A DNA stretch of 64,000 nt from RGIG3701 sp030530205 (GTDB lineage: Bacteria; Planctomycetota; Planctomycetia; Pirellulales; Thermoguttaceae). Each line of letters begins with the position of its first letter. Position 1 is the stretch's first letter. Under the pieces are notes generated by a model. That model saw nothing but the letters and a program-made list of their open reading frames with translations. It did not search any database and had not been told where the DNA came from. Below are positions 9,288 through 16,680 of the stretch, piece after piece. Position numbers and translations under genes: made by a program. Location of the stretch: assembly GCA_030530205.1 (NCBI GenBank), contig JAUMVK010000008.1, forward strand, positions 1-64,000. The letters are read 5' to 3'.

Positions 9288-10085
9288 TTACTCGGTTTTC
9301 GTCTCGTTTTCCTCTTCCTCCAGCTCACGCTTCAGATCGGCCATCGGGTCCGGTTTTTCCGTGCTGAGCATGGGAGGAGCGGGGAATTTTATGGTGAATT
9401 TCGTGCCGCGGCGCAGCTCGCTCTGGACCTCCAGAATCGCTCCGTGGGCCTCGATGATCTTCCGGACGGTCGGCAGGCCGAGGCCGAAGCCGTTGCTCTT
9501 GGTCGTGTAAAACGCGTCGTAGAGTTTTTCGAGCGTTTCGGCGTCCATGCCACACCCATTATCGATCAGGTCGAGCGCCACGCCTTCCGGGACGGGGTAG
9601 GTGCGGACGATCAGCTCGCCCCCGTCTTTCATCGCGGCCTCTGCGTTATTAATGAGGTTCCAAAGGACGCACCCGAACGCGTCTTTGTCGAGCATGATCG
9701 GCTGGAGCTCCGGCGCGAAAAAGGTCAGGATCTCGATGTTCTTCTGCTTCGCCTTTTCGCGGTAAAAGTCCACGATGGTCCGGACCTCGGTGTTCAGGTC
9801 GCTCGGCATCGGTTTCACGGCGGGCGCTTTGGCGAACATCAGGAACTGGTTCAAAATGTTTTCGAGCCGCCGGCACTGCGTCACAACGGTTTTGGCCATA
9901 TTAAGCGTCCGGCGCTCGCGTTCCGTTTCCGGCTCCGCCAGGTCTTCGGTCAAAACTTCCATCGTGAGGCGGATGGTCGAAAGCGGGCTTTTGATCTCGT
10001 GCGCCAACGCACCGGCCAGACGTGCGATTTCCGTGTACTCGTCAATGAGGCGCTGGCGCGATTTGTCACTTGCGTTTTCGGGCAT
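9288..10085 (-). CDS. Soluble sensor histidine kinase without a sensor domain
   Basis: A 265-residue two-component kinase. It has the phospho-acceptor region LAGALAHEIKSPLSTIRL with His29, an N-box NLINNAEAAMKDGG, a G1 box DNGCGMD and a G2 box GFGLGLPTVRKIIEAHG, then a Glu-rich tail. There is no transmembrane helix and no PAS or GAF domain, and only about 25 residues precede the His helix. The input must therefore come from a partner protein. The frame is open upstream to 10313, but that extension is translated repeat. The ATG at 10085 has an AAAGG site. NtrB/AtoS-like kinases of this kind often pair with sigma-54 response regulators. One lies at 40919, far from here. Confidence 0.9.
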   Translation of the reverse strand: MPENASDKSRQRLIDEYTEIARLAGALAHEIKSPLSTIRLTMEVLTEDLAEPETERERRTLNMAKTVVTQCRRLENILNQFLMFAKAPAVKPMPSDLNTEVRTIVDFYREKAKQKNIEILTFFAPELQPIMLDKDAFGCVLWNLINNAEAAMKDGGELIVRTYPVPEGVALDLIDNGCGMDAETLEKLYDAFYTTKSNGFGLGLPTVRKIIEAHGAILEVQSELRRGTKFTIKFPAPPMLSTEKPDPMADLKRELEEEENETKTE

Positions 10086-10114
10086 AAAAATTAACCTTTT
10101 CTGAAAAATTGGGA

Positions 10115-10320
10115 GGCGGTAATGGAGCGCGAAGCGCGGAATTACGCGTTGGGAGTGGGAGGAGTGGAAGGCGGTAATGGAGCGCGGAATTACGCGTTTG
10201 GGGGGCCGTGACCATTCAGCCGGCGCGTAATTCCGGCCTCCGGCCTTCATTACCGCCTCCCATTCGTCCGTAGTGGTTTCAGCCGGCGCGTAATTCAGGC
10301 CTCTGGCCTCCATTACCGCC
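10115..10320. repeat. Repeat family B (GGCGGTAATGGAGCGCG / GCGCGTAATTCC), four-unit cluster
   Basis: Two forward units (about 10115-10148 and 10170-10196, GGCGGTAATGG...GGAATTACGCG) are followed by two inverted units (about 10224-10257 and 10286-10320, GCGCGTAATTC...CATTACCGCC). The cluster can fold into a large cruciform or RNA hairpin between the kinase start and the 3' end of the next gene. Other copies are at 16532-16662 and 21555-21588. When read through, the repeat encodes a short peptide of type GGRNYAP, which inflates neighbouring open frames. Confidence 0.85.
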
Positions 10321-10329
10321 TTGCATTTC

Positions 10330-13300
10330 TCACTGAATCGTCTGCATCGGGACCTTCTTCCCGGTCAGGCGGTCCTTCTGGAATTCCGTCTCGGTCGTTC
10401 CGAAGAAAATCGCGTTCAAATCGATCCACGTCGCGATATCCGCCCACTCCTCGTCGGTCAGTTTGACTTCTTTGTGGTTTTCATCGGCCAGGACTTTCTT
10501 CAGGCCGGAGCCGATCGCGCCGTTTTCACCGCCGGGTTTGGTCACTTCGATCCGGTTCCGCTGGGGCCAGCGCGGAATGATGCCTTTCCGGTTCATCAGC
10601 GTCGTGTACGCCTTCGAGAATTGGCCGTCCGGGGCGTTCGTCAGGTCGATTTCGCTGGCTTTCTTCAACGACGCTGGAAGCGTCGTCCCCGTAACCGGGC
10701 CGTGGCAGGAAATGCACTTCGCGTTGAGGATCGGCTGGATCGTTTCGCTGAACGAGAACGTGCGGCCGCCGAGCCTCCCGGGCTCGATTTTTGAAGGGGC
10801 GCGGCCTGCGGCGATCGGCGCGTTTCCGCCCACCGCGCGGGTGGCCATCGAGTATGGCGCGTTCCCGCCCACGGCGCTCGTGCGGTCCTCGTGGCAGCCG
10901 ATGCACGCGATCTCCTCGCCCGGCTGGAGGTACGTCAGCGTGCGCATGGTCTGGAAGGCCTCGCCCTTTTCGTTCAGTGCCTGGAAAAGGAGCGGCTTGC
11001 AGGCCGGCGCGACGAAATTCGCGGAACCATCCGACTCGACCGGCACGGTCCCGAGGATCGCGCGGCCGTTTTCCTCCCCCGCCAGTCCAATGGCCGGGTC
11101 GTTTCCCTTGATCGTCGTTTTAGGGAAGATCTGCACGACGCGCAGCGCCTTGATCGAGCCGCGCTTCACGTCCGGGCCGAGGCCCTGGTAAATGTCCGTC
11201 ACGAAGAATCGGCCCTCTTTCGGCGCGTTCTCCGGGAGGAAACTCGGGATCACCGGCGGCGTCGGGCGAACGGCCAGCGGCTGCGCGGAGTCCGAGCCGA
11301 TTTCCGGGTCGCGGTACAAAAGCTCACGGTTTCCGAAACGGTCGTAAACGTAAATCCCCAACGCCTCGTCGCGGGTTGGTTTCGGCTCAAACTCAAGCCG
11401 GTACGGACTGTAGGACGTCAGGCAGAAATCCTCCGAAAGCGGCCACGGCGAGCAGTAGAACGTCGGAATATTATTCCCTTCAGCCTCCGGGAACGGGACC
11501 TCAGGAGTCAGACGCTCGATCGCCTGCGGGCCGTCTTTGGCGACGGACGGATCAAGCAAAACCAGCGACCCGCCCGTCAGCGAGTGATGTGCGGCCGCCG
11601 TCAGGAGCCACTTGCGGCTTCCCGGCACCGGTTTGGCCTGGAACGTCGCGTAAATGTCGAGCGAAGCGTTCCCCCAGACCGCCGTCGGGTTGGTCCCGTC
11701 CGGACGCATGGACCAAAGGTTCTGGTGCGTCACGGCATCGCGGTCGATGTAATCCCAGCGGGCGTAGAAAATCTGGCCGTCGTGGCTCACGGTCGGGTAC
11801 CACTCGTTCGTCTCGTGCCACGAAAGGGGCTGAATGTTCTTTCCGTCCGCGTTCATTTTATGCACTGTGTACGTGCTCCAACGCTCGCCGAAGCCCCACC
11901 AGAAGCAGCGCGGGTGGCCCTTGCGCCGGCTCGAAACGAACACGATGTTCCCGTCCGGCAGGTACGCAGGCATGAGGTCCTCGTAGTGCCCGTCCGTCAG
12001 TTGGCGCAGGCCGGTCCCGTCCGTTCCGCACTCGTAAATGTGGTAGTACTCGTGGTGGCTTTCCTCCTCCTCGTTATGCACGTACGGGGTCCACGCCTCC
12101 TGCCACGGGTAGCGCTTCCCGTCCGGTTTCAGCTCGACCCACGAGAAAACGACTTTTTTCCCGTCCCACGAAACACACGGATCCGCCACGTTTCCGCCCG
12201 TGAGCTTTCCGTCCAGAATGTCACGGCATTCCAGCGAGTACCCGGGATTTTGCAGGACGAAAAGCCCCCCGCCCCGCTGGGCGCGCCAGCCGAAATATTG
12301 CATCACGATGTGGTCGTAAGAGGTCGGCCGGCGTTTCACGAAAAGGATCGGGCCGCACGCCTTCACGAGCGGGTTGGAAAGGACCAGCGCACGCTTCCAG
12401 ATGCGGATCCGGAAGTACAAACGCGCCGCTTCGACCGGCGTGACCGTCGGGGAATCCTTCAAAGCCTTGAGTTCCGATTCCAGCTTCGCGGTCATTTCGG
12501 GCTTGAAACCGTCTTTTTCCGCCACGGGGCCAAGTTTTTCGGCCAGTTTTTTCATTCCGTCGAGCTGGGCGGCACAGGCGTTCAGGATCGCGGGGGCGTT
12601 TCCGTCAAACTCGCCGTTCGGCGCGTCGTCGCGCTTCCACTCTCGCAGGAGCATCACCCACAAATGGGGGTCGGTCGGCATCGCGTAGCCCTCCGCGACT
12701 GCCTGCCGGAGCGTCTCGCGCAAAAGGTCCAGCTCGCCTTGCGTCACCTCGCCAGTCACGACCGACGGATCCTCCCGGAACCAGCTCCACGGAGAGTTCG
12801 GCTTTTTCCCCTCTTGCAGGGCTTTTTCTGCCTCCGCAAAACCCTCGGCCGCGGTAAAGATCTCGTCCTCGTAGGCGATCTCCGGGTTCCACGCCGTCGT
12901 GTCGCATTCGATCGTCGGGCCACTGGAAAGAATGAACCGGATCTGGCTTCCCTCCTTCACCGGGTAAGAAAGCGTATAGGACGCGCCGGTCCCGTCCTGG
13001 CCGCCGATTTTGGCCTCCCAGATTTTGTCGCGGTCCAGCTCGATCCGGGCCTCGATCCCGTCACCCCAAATGTGAAGTTTGCGGACCGTGCCGCGCAGAG
13101 AAACGTTTCCGGCCCGCGGAGCCGTAAAGATCAGGACCGCCGGGGCATTCGTGCCGGGGTGCATCCACGTTTTCCCGATGCGGGTCCAGTCCGCGCCGCG
13201 GAAGAAGTGCGAGCCGTACCAAACGTCCTTTGAGTCGAAATCCAGCGGCGTGAAACGGGCCGACTTGCCCGAATTGGTGGTTTTCCAGGCGTCCGAGTTC

Positions 13301-13374
13301 CAGAAATCTTCCGCTGCGGCCGAAAAAACCATGAGAAAAAGCAGGAGAAAAGAAAAAAGGAAGGGACGATTCAT
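10330..13374 (-). CDS. Secreted beta-propeller protein with C-terminal di-heme c-type domain (hydrazine-synthase-alpha-like)
   Basis: A 1,014-residue protein with a signal peptide (about 1-21, VFSAAA). An N-terminal beta-sandwich (about 40-170) and a helical region (170-330) lead into a WD40/TolB-like propeller with blades such as GTGLRQLTDGHYEDLMPAYL and DGNIVFVSSRR. Two c-type heme motifs follow: CIGCH at 824-828 and CISCH at 887-891. The layout matches a large planctomycete family that resembles the alpha subunit of hydrazine synthase. Most members are in organisms that make no hydrazine, so anammox is not implied. It is probably periplasmic and involved in electron transfer or oxidation of an unknown compound. 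Residues 833-853 carry a duplicated AVGGNAP, and about 895-903 lie on a REP-like palindrome. The ATG at 13374 follows CGAGGT. Confidence 0.8.
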   Translation of the reverse strand: MNRPFLFSFLLLFLMVFSAAAEDFWNSDAWKTTNSGKSARFTPLDFDSKDVWYGSHFFRGADWTRIGKTWMHPGTNAPAVLIFTAPRAGNVSLRGTVRKLHIWGDGIEARIELDRDKIWEAKIGGQDGTGASYTLSYPVKEGSQIRFILSSGPTIECDTTAWNPEIAYEDEIFTAAEGFAEAEKALQEGKKPNSPWSWFREDPSVVTGEVTQGELDLLRETLRQAVAEGYAMPTDPHLWVMLLREWKRDDAPNGEFDGNAPAILNACAAQLDGMKKLAEKLGPVAEKDGFKPEMTAKLESELKALKDSPTVTPVEAARLYFRIRIWKRALVLSNPLVKACGPILFVKRRPTSYDHIVMQYFGWRAQRGGGLFVLQNPGYSLECRDILDGKLTGGNVADPCVSWDGKKVVFSWVELKPDGKRYPWQEAWTPYVHNEEEESHHEYYHIYECGTDGTGLRQLTDGHYEDLMPAYLPDGNIVFVSSRRKGHPRCFWWGFGERWSTYTVHKMNADGKNIQPLSWHETNEWYPTVSHDGQIFYARWDYIDRDAVTHQNLWSMRPDGTNPTAVWGNASLDIYATFQAKPVPGSRKWLLTAAAHHSLTGGSLVLLDPSVAKDGPQAIERLTPEVPFPEAEGNNIPTFYCSPWPLSEDFCLTSYSPYRLEFEPKPTRDEALGIYVYDRFGNRELLYRDPEIGSDSAQPLAVRPTPPVIPSFLPENAPKEGRFFVTDIYQGLGPDVKRGSIKALRVVQIFPKTTIKGNDPAIGLAGEENGRAILGTVPVESDGSANFVAPACKPLLFQALNEKGEAFQTMRTLTYLQPGEEIACIGCHEDRTSAVGGNAPYSMATRAVGGNAPIAAGRAPSKIEPGRLGGRTFSFSETIQPILNAKCISCHGPVTGTTLPASLKKASEIDLTNAPDGQFSKAYTTLMNRKGIIPRWPQRNRIEVTKPGGENGAIGSGLKKVLADENHKEVKLTDEEWADIATWIDLNAIFFGTTETEFQKDRLTGKKVPMQTIQ
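10668..10690. repeat. REP-like palindrome (family C) inside the heme-protein gene
   Basis: ACGACGCTGGAAGCGTCGT followed by CCCC is essentially the same unit found between genes at 42447-42537 and 47577-47645. Here it lies in frame and encodes about residues 895-903 (TLPASLKKA), just after the second heme motif. Confidence 0.7.
10817..10878. repeat. Short tandem direct repeat within the heme-protein gene
   Basis: Two near-identical 23-bp units (10817-10839 and 10856-10878, GGCGCGTTyCCGCCCAC) are offset by 39 bp, i.e. 13 codons. They encode AVGGNAP twice between the two heme motifs. The 39-bp spacing keeps the frame. Confidence 0.7.
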
Positions 13375-13421
13375 AAAAAGACCTCGGGGGCTGGAAAAAT
13401 GGAAGGTAAAATACTCCTTTC

Positions 13422-13449
13422 ATTATAATACGGTTTTGGAGTTTTGCAA
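13422..13449 (-). promoter_or_regulatory. Sigma-70-type promoter for the beta-propeller/heme gene
   Basis: Read on the minus strand: TTGCAA (13449-13444), a 16-bp spacer, then a perfect TATAAT (13427-13422). Transcription would start near 13415, leaving about a 40-nt leader with the GAGGT ribosome-binding site before the ATG at 13374. Confidence 0.65.
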
Positions 13450-13611
13450 GACGGTGCCTGGAAAAAATCTGAAAATTTCCAAGGGGAAGAAGCAAGTCAT
13501 TTTTCCCAAAAAATTTCAAAAAAAATGACCTAAATCTAACACTCGTTCGTTTATATATTAATGGAGGCTTGGGGAAGTCTCGTTCTGGCTTTTACACAAA
13601 GGGGAAATTTT

Positions 13612-15342
13612 ATGAAAAAAATCCTGTTTGGAACCCTGCTCGTACTGATTTCGCTCGGTTTGTTCGTCTGGTGGAACTGGTTTACTGATGTTCCGCTGAA
13701 AATCAGCCCGGAAACGTCACTCATCACTTCACCGCTCACGCCTGATGGGAAAGTGGACTACACGACCTGGCTGCTCAGCCTGTACCCGGAAGGGGTTCAG
13801 ACCGAACGAAACGCAGCCTGGCGGCTCATGAAAGAAATTGATTTGAGGGATCTTCAGCAGCGTGATAATGAAGACTCGGAGATCTCTGATAGCGTATGGA
13901 AAGAAATGTGCGGCCTGATGGATCAGGACCCCGACGCTCCGCGCCTGGCCTACAAAACCCCCTTCCTGAAAACGATGGAAGAGTATTTTCAGGCCAAAGA
14001 TCCGGATGATCTCACCTCCATCAACGACGCGAGGTTCTACATCCTGCATTCCCAAGATTTTAGTCGGGAGGATTTCGTCGCAAAGTACGAAGATTTTATC
14101 CGGGCGTGGTCAGAAGAAAACTCGCCCGCCCTGGATCGGATCGAGGAAATCCTTCTGGACCCCAAATCAGAATATTTCTTTTTCCCCTTTTTGATACCCG
14201 AGGGAAATTTCACTCCTTGGGATATTAAGACTCCCACCATTCCTTCAATGTATGGCCTTGGGGATTCTTTAGTCATTCGCGCAATCTGGAATCTTTCTCA
14301 GGGAAACAACGAAAACGCCATTCGCAGTTTTGAAGCCGTGAATCGTATGGGAACACTGATCCAAAAGGGGAGTCGTGATATTGTGACCTACCTCCTTGGG
14401 GTCCGGATGCAGGGCGCAGGAATCTTTATACCATTTGTAGAAGCCAAAACCCCATTGACTGCCGAACAATGGAAGCGGCTCAGGGATCTTCCTTTTTTTG
14501 AGTATTCACCAGAAGAATTTTATCACATAATCAAAACTTTTGATTTTCCTGTGATCCTGAATGGCATCCAATATTGTTCGAACAGGAAAATTACGGATCC
14601 GTATGATGTGATCCTCCCACCGCCTGATTCCAAATTCTGGTATTTTGGTTACGACTGGAACCAAATCGCCCGGGAAATTCGTCAGGCGCAAAAGGAAGTG
14701 GAAGCCAACTTTCAGAAAGATCCTCTGCATGTCGATATGGACGTGCTCTCAGTGGTCAAAGATGAACCCCAATCCAAGTGGGAAACCATTCGAAGATTTT
14801 TCCTTTCCAGCCGGAAAACCCGGTCACACATGTTCACCCTGATTTTGCTCCGCGAATTCTCCCTGAATCCTTTCAGAGAAATACTCCTTGCTCACACGAC
14901 TAGTGGTCACCTTCTCCGCCTGAAGTGCGCCCTTGAACTTTACCTACTCGATCACAACAACGAGATCCCTTCGGCATTCACAACGGACTCGGAGGGAAAA
15001 CCGCTTCACTCCTGGACCATTCAGCTTTTGCCGTACCTCGGAAAAGAGGCTGAGGAACTGTACGCCAAAATCCGGCTGGACGAGCCGTGGGATTCAGAAT
15101 GGAACGCGCAGTTCCACAATCAAATGCCGAACGTTTTCACGTCCTCAAACGAGCTGGGAAGTCACGACATTACCAGCTTCTGTTGGGTAAAAGAGTGCGA
15201 GAAATTCACAGTCTTCCAGAATTCCAGGGCCAAAAACTGGATGGACCCTTCCGCGTTTATGACCGAAAAAGAGGCAGAGGAAGAATTACAGAAAGATAAA
15301 AAACCAACGACGCCGAAGAATGACTGGAAGATTGATTTTTAA
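13612..15342 (+). CDS. Membrane-anchored protein of unknown function with DUF1559-like C-terminus
   Basis: A 576-residue protein with one N-terminal membrane helix (ILFGTLLVLISLGLFVWWNW, about residues 4-23) and a large exported domain. The ATG at 13612 follows AAAGGGG. An upstream ATG at 13561 is open but lacks a site. The middle is helical and acidic. The region LHSWTIQLLPYLGKEAEELY through IRLDEPWDSEWN and MPNVF resembles the pilin-associated DUF1559 domain (HSW..LLPYL..LY, DEPWDS) that is greatly expanded in Planctomycetota. Here it lacks the type IV pilin-like N-terminal methylation motif. The function is unknown. It is a single-gene unit ending at a strong hairpin terminator. Confidence 0.75.
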   Translation: MKKILFGTLLVLISLGLFVWWNWFTDVPLKISPETSLITSPLTPDGKVDYTTWLLSLYPEGVQTERNAAWRLMKEIDLRDLQQRDNEDSEISDSVWKEMCGLMDQDPDAPRLAYKTPFLKTMEEYFQAKDPDDLTSINDARFYILHSQDFSREDFVAKYEDFIRAWSEENSPALDRIEEILLDPKSEYFFFPFLIPEGNFTPWDIKTPTIPSMYGLGDSLVIRAIWNLSQGNNENAIRSFEAVNRMGTLIQKGSRDIVTYLLGVRMQGAGIFIPFVEAKTPLTAEQWKRLRDLPFFEYSPEEFYHIIKTFDFPVILNGIQYCSNRKITDPYDVILPPPDSKFWYFGYDWNQIAREIRQAQKEVEANFQKDPLHVDMDVLSVVKDEPQSKWETIRRFFLSSRKTRSHMFTLILLREFSLNPFREILLAHTTSGHLLRLKCALELYLLDHNNEIPSAFTTDSEGKPLHSWTIQLLPYLGKEAEELYAKIRLDEPWDSEWNAQFHNQMPNVFTSSNELGSHDITSFCWVKECEKFTVFQNSRAKNWMDPSAFMTEKEAEEELQKDKKPTTPKNDWKIDF

Positions 15343-15361
15343 TCCCTAAAACCAGCCCATG

Positions 15362-15390
15362 AAAAAGCCCCCTCATTATGGGGGGTTTTT
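15362..15390. terminator. Bidirectional rho-independent terminator
   Basis: AAAAAGCCCCC, the loop TCATTAT, then GGGGGGTTTTT. The stem is flanked by A and T runs on both sides, so it can end transcription of the plus-strand gene ending at 15342 and of the minus-strand cvpA ending at 15393. Confidence 0.9.
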
Positions 15391-15392
15391 CA

Positions 15393-16064
15393 TTAATTAG
15401 TCTCGCTTTTGTTTTTCTCATCCCGCAGAAAGATCGGTTCGAGCCGCGAATCCACCTCGTCGAGCATTTTCGGGATCCCGGTGTTTTCGTCCCGAGTTTC
15501 CTCTCCCGGAGCCGCGGCGCGGTTTTCCTCAACGCGCTGAATGAACTTTTCCGACATTTCGTAAACCTTTTTCGACGTTTCGGTCTTGGCATCGGAAGGC
15601 TCTGGAAGCCTCTTTTTACCTGCTTCCGCGATCTTAAGCAAGTATTTCGCACTGCGGGACTGCGCCACCATCGGGACAGTACTATCCGCGAACGTAATCA
15701 TTCCAAACGAAACGAGCCACGTCACCACAAGTGCCAGCAAAAAGCCGAAAACCAGGCCAAAAAGGTGGTTCCAGAGCGTCAGATGACTCTTTTTCAGGCA
15801 CGCTTCCATGAAGGAAACCAGAATCGTAATGACCAGCGCGGTAAGCAGAAAAAGAGCGACTCCTGCGATCCACTTCATCGGAACGGTCGAAGCCCAACCG
15901 AAAGTTTGAATCAGATTCTCGTGAAACCGGTAAGCGACCATGGCCCCTAAAAACGGGATCAGAACGTACTTCAGCGCGGACACGAAACCACGTATGAAAC
16001 CCCAAAGAGTTCCGAAACCGATAAACAAAAGAACACCAAAATCAAAATAATCGCTGGGGGTCAT
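15393..16064 (-). CDS. CvpA-family inner-membrane protein
   Basis: A 223-residue protein. Four hydrophobic helices fill the first 125 residues or so (FDFGVLLFIGFGTLWGFIRG; a second near YVLIPFLGAMVAYRF; WIAGVALFLLTALVITILVSF; LFGLVFGFLLALVVTWLVSF). A polar, Glu/Lys-rich C-terminal tail follows. The GFIRGFVSALKY turn is typical of CvpA, which in other bacteria is needed for colicin V export and for bile or envelope-stress tolerance. Its start overlaps the stop of dtd by 4 nt (ATGA), so translation is coupled. It shares the terminator at 15362-15390 with the opposing gene. Confidence 0.85.
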   Translation of the reverse strand: MTPSDYFDFGVLLFIGFGTLWGFIRGFVSALKYVLIPFLGAMVAYRFHENLIQTFGWASTVPMKWIAGVALFLLTALVITILVSFMEACLKKSHLTLWNHLFGLVFGFLLALVVTWLVSFGMITFADSTVPMVAQSRSAKYLLKIAEAGKKRLPEPSDAKTETSKKVYEMSEKFIQRVEENRAAAPGEETRDENTGIPKMLDEVDSRLEPIFLRDEKNKSETN

Positions 16065-16516
16065 TTCTTCACCAGGTCCTTACTGTCGAGCCAAATCGTA
16101 ACGGGTCCGTCATTTACCAGAGAAACTTCCATCATGGTACGAAATCGGCCGGTTTCCACGTGAAAACCTTTTTCCCGCAGGATCGCAACGCATTCCTCGT
16201 ACACACGCTCGGCAATTTCGGGAGGAGCGGCGTCTGTAAAACTCGGTCGTCGGCCCTTCCGACAGTCCGCGTAGAGGGTAAACTGGCTCACGACCAGGAT
16301 CTCACCACCGACGTCCGCCAGAGAAAGATTCATTTTTTCTTCAGCGTCCTCGAAAATGCGCAGACCGACCATTTTGTTCAAAAGGGCGTCCCGATCAGAA
16401 TTGGTATCGACTGCGGAAACCCCAAGAAGGACAAGAATACCAAGGCCGATTTTCCCGACGACTTCACCATCCACCCGCACAGACGCGGAAGAAACCCTTT
16501 GAATACACGCACGCAT
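16061..16516 (-). CDS. dtd: D-aminoacyl-tRNA deacylase
   Basis: A 151-residue protein, the normal length for bacterial DTD. This enzyme hydrolyses D-amino acids (and glycine) wrongly attached to tRNA. The two conserved active-site motifs are present: SQFTLYAD (77-84) and the Gly-cisPro motif within NDGPVTIW (135-142). The start MRACIQRVSSASV is canonical. The gene is translationally coupled to cvpA downstream. A repeat cluster (16532-16662) lies directly upstream, and no clear promoter was seen between them. Confidence 0.95.
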   Translation of the reverse strand: MRACIQRVSSASVRVDGEVVGKIGLGILVLLGVSAVDTNSDRDALLNKMVGLRIFEDAEEKMNLSLADVGGEILVVSQFTLYADCRKGRRPSFTDAAPPEIAERVYEECVAILREKGFHVETGRFRTMMEVSLVNDGPVTIWLDSKDLVKK

Positions 16517-16531
16517 GGTAAAAAAATGTAA

Positions 16532-16662
16532 GGCGGAAATGGAGTGCGAAGCATGGAATTACGCGTTGGGAAAATCTCTCGCCAAGGAACTGGCGCGTAA
16601 TTCCGGCCTCCGGCCTCCATTACCGCCTTCCATTTACGCGTAATCCGGCCTCCATTACCGCC
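16532..16662. repeat. Repeat family B, three-unit cluster between pnp and dtd
   Basis: One forward unit (16532-16565, GGCGGAAATGGAGTGCG...AATTACGCG) faces an inverted unit (about 16593-16627, GCGCGTAATTCCGG...CATTACCGCC) and a shorter third copy (16636-16662). The arms are partly diverged, with compensating changes. The cluster sits 19 bp beyond the pnp stop codon. Confidence 0.85.
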
Positions 16663-16680
16663 TTTCACTAAAGTAATGAA

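Noticed and set aside
10086..10313. 76-residue N-terminal extension of the histidine kinase
   Set aside because: It is encoded by the family-B repeat cluster; the ATG at 10085 has its own site and starts a normal domain.
10891..13233. 780-codon plus-strand frame opposite the heme/propeller gene
   Set aside because: Antisense shadow with Arg-rich composition and no ribosome-binding site. The minus-strand gene has a signal peptide, heme motifs and a promoter.
10330..13374. Evidence for anammox metabolism
   Set aside because: The protein only shares the propeller/heme plan of the hydrazine synthase alpha subunit. No beta/gamma subunit or hydrazine dehydrogenase gene is in the window, and such paralogues are common in non-anammox planctomycetes.
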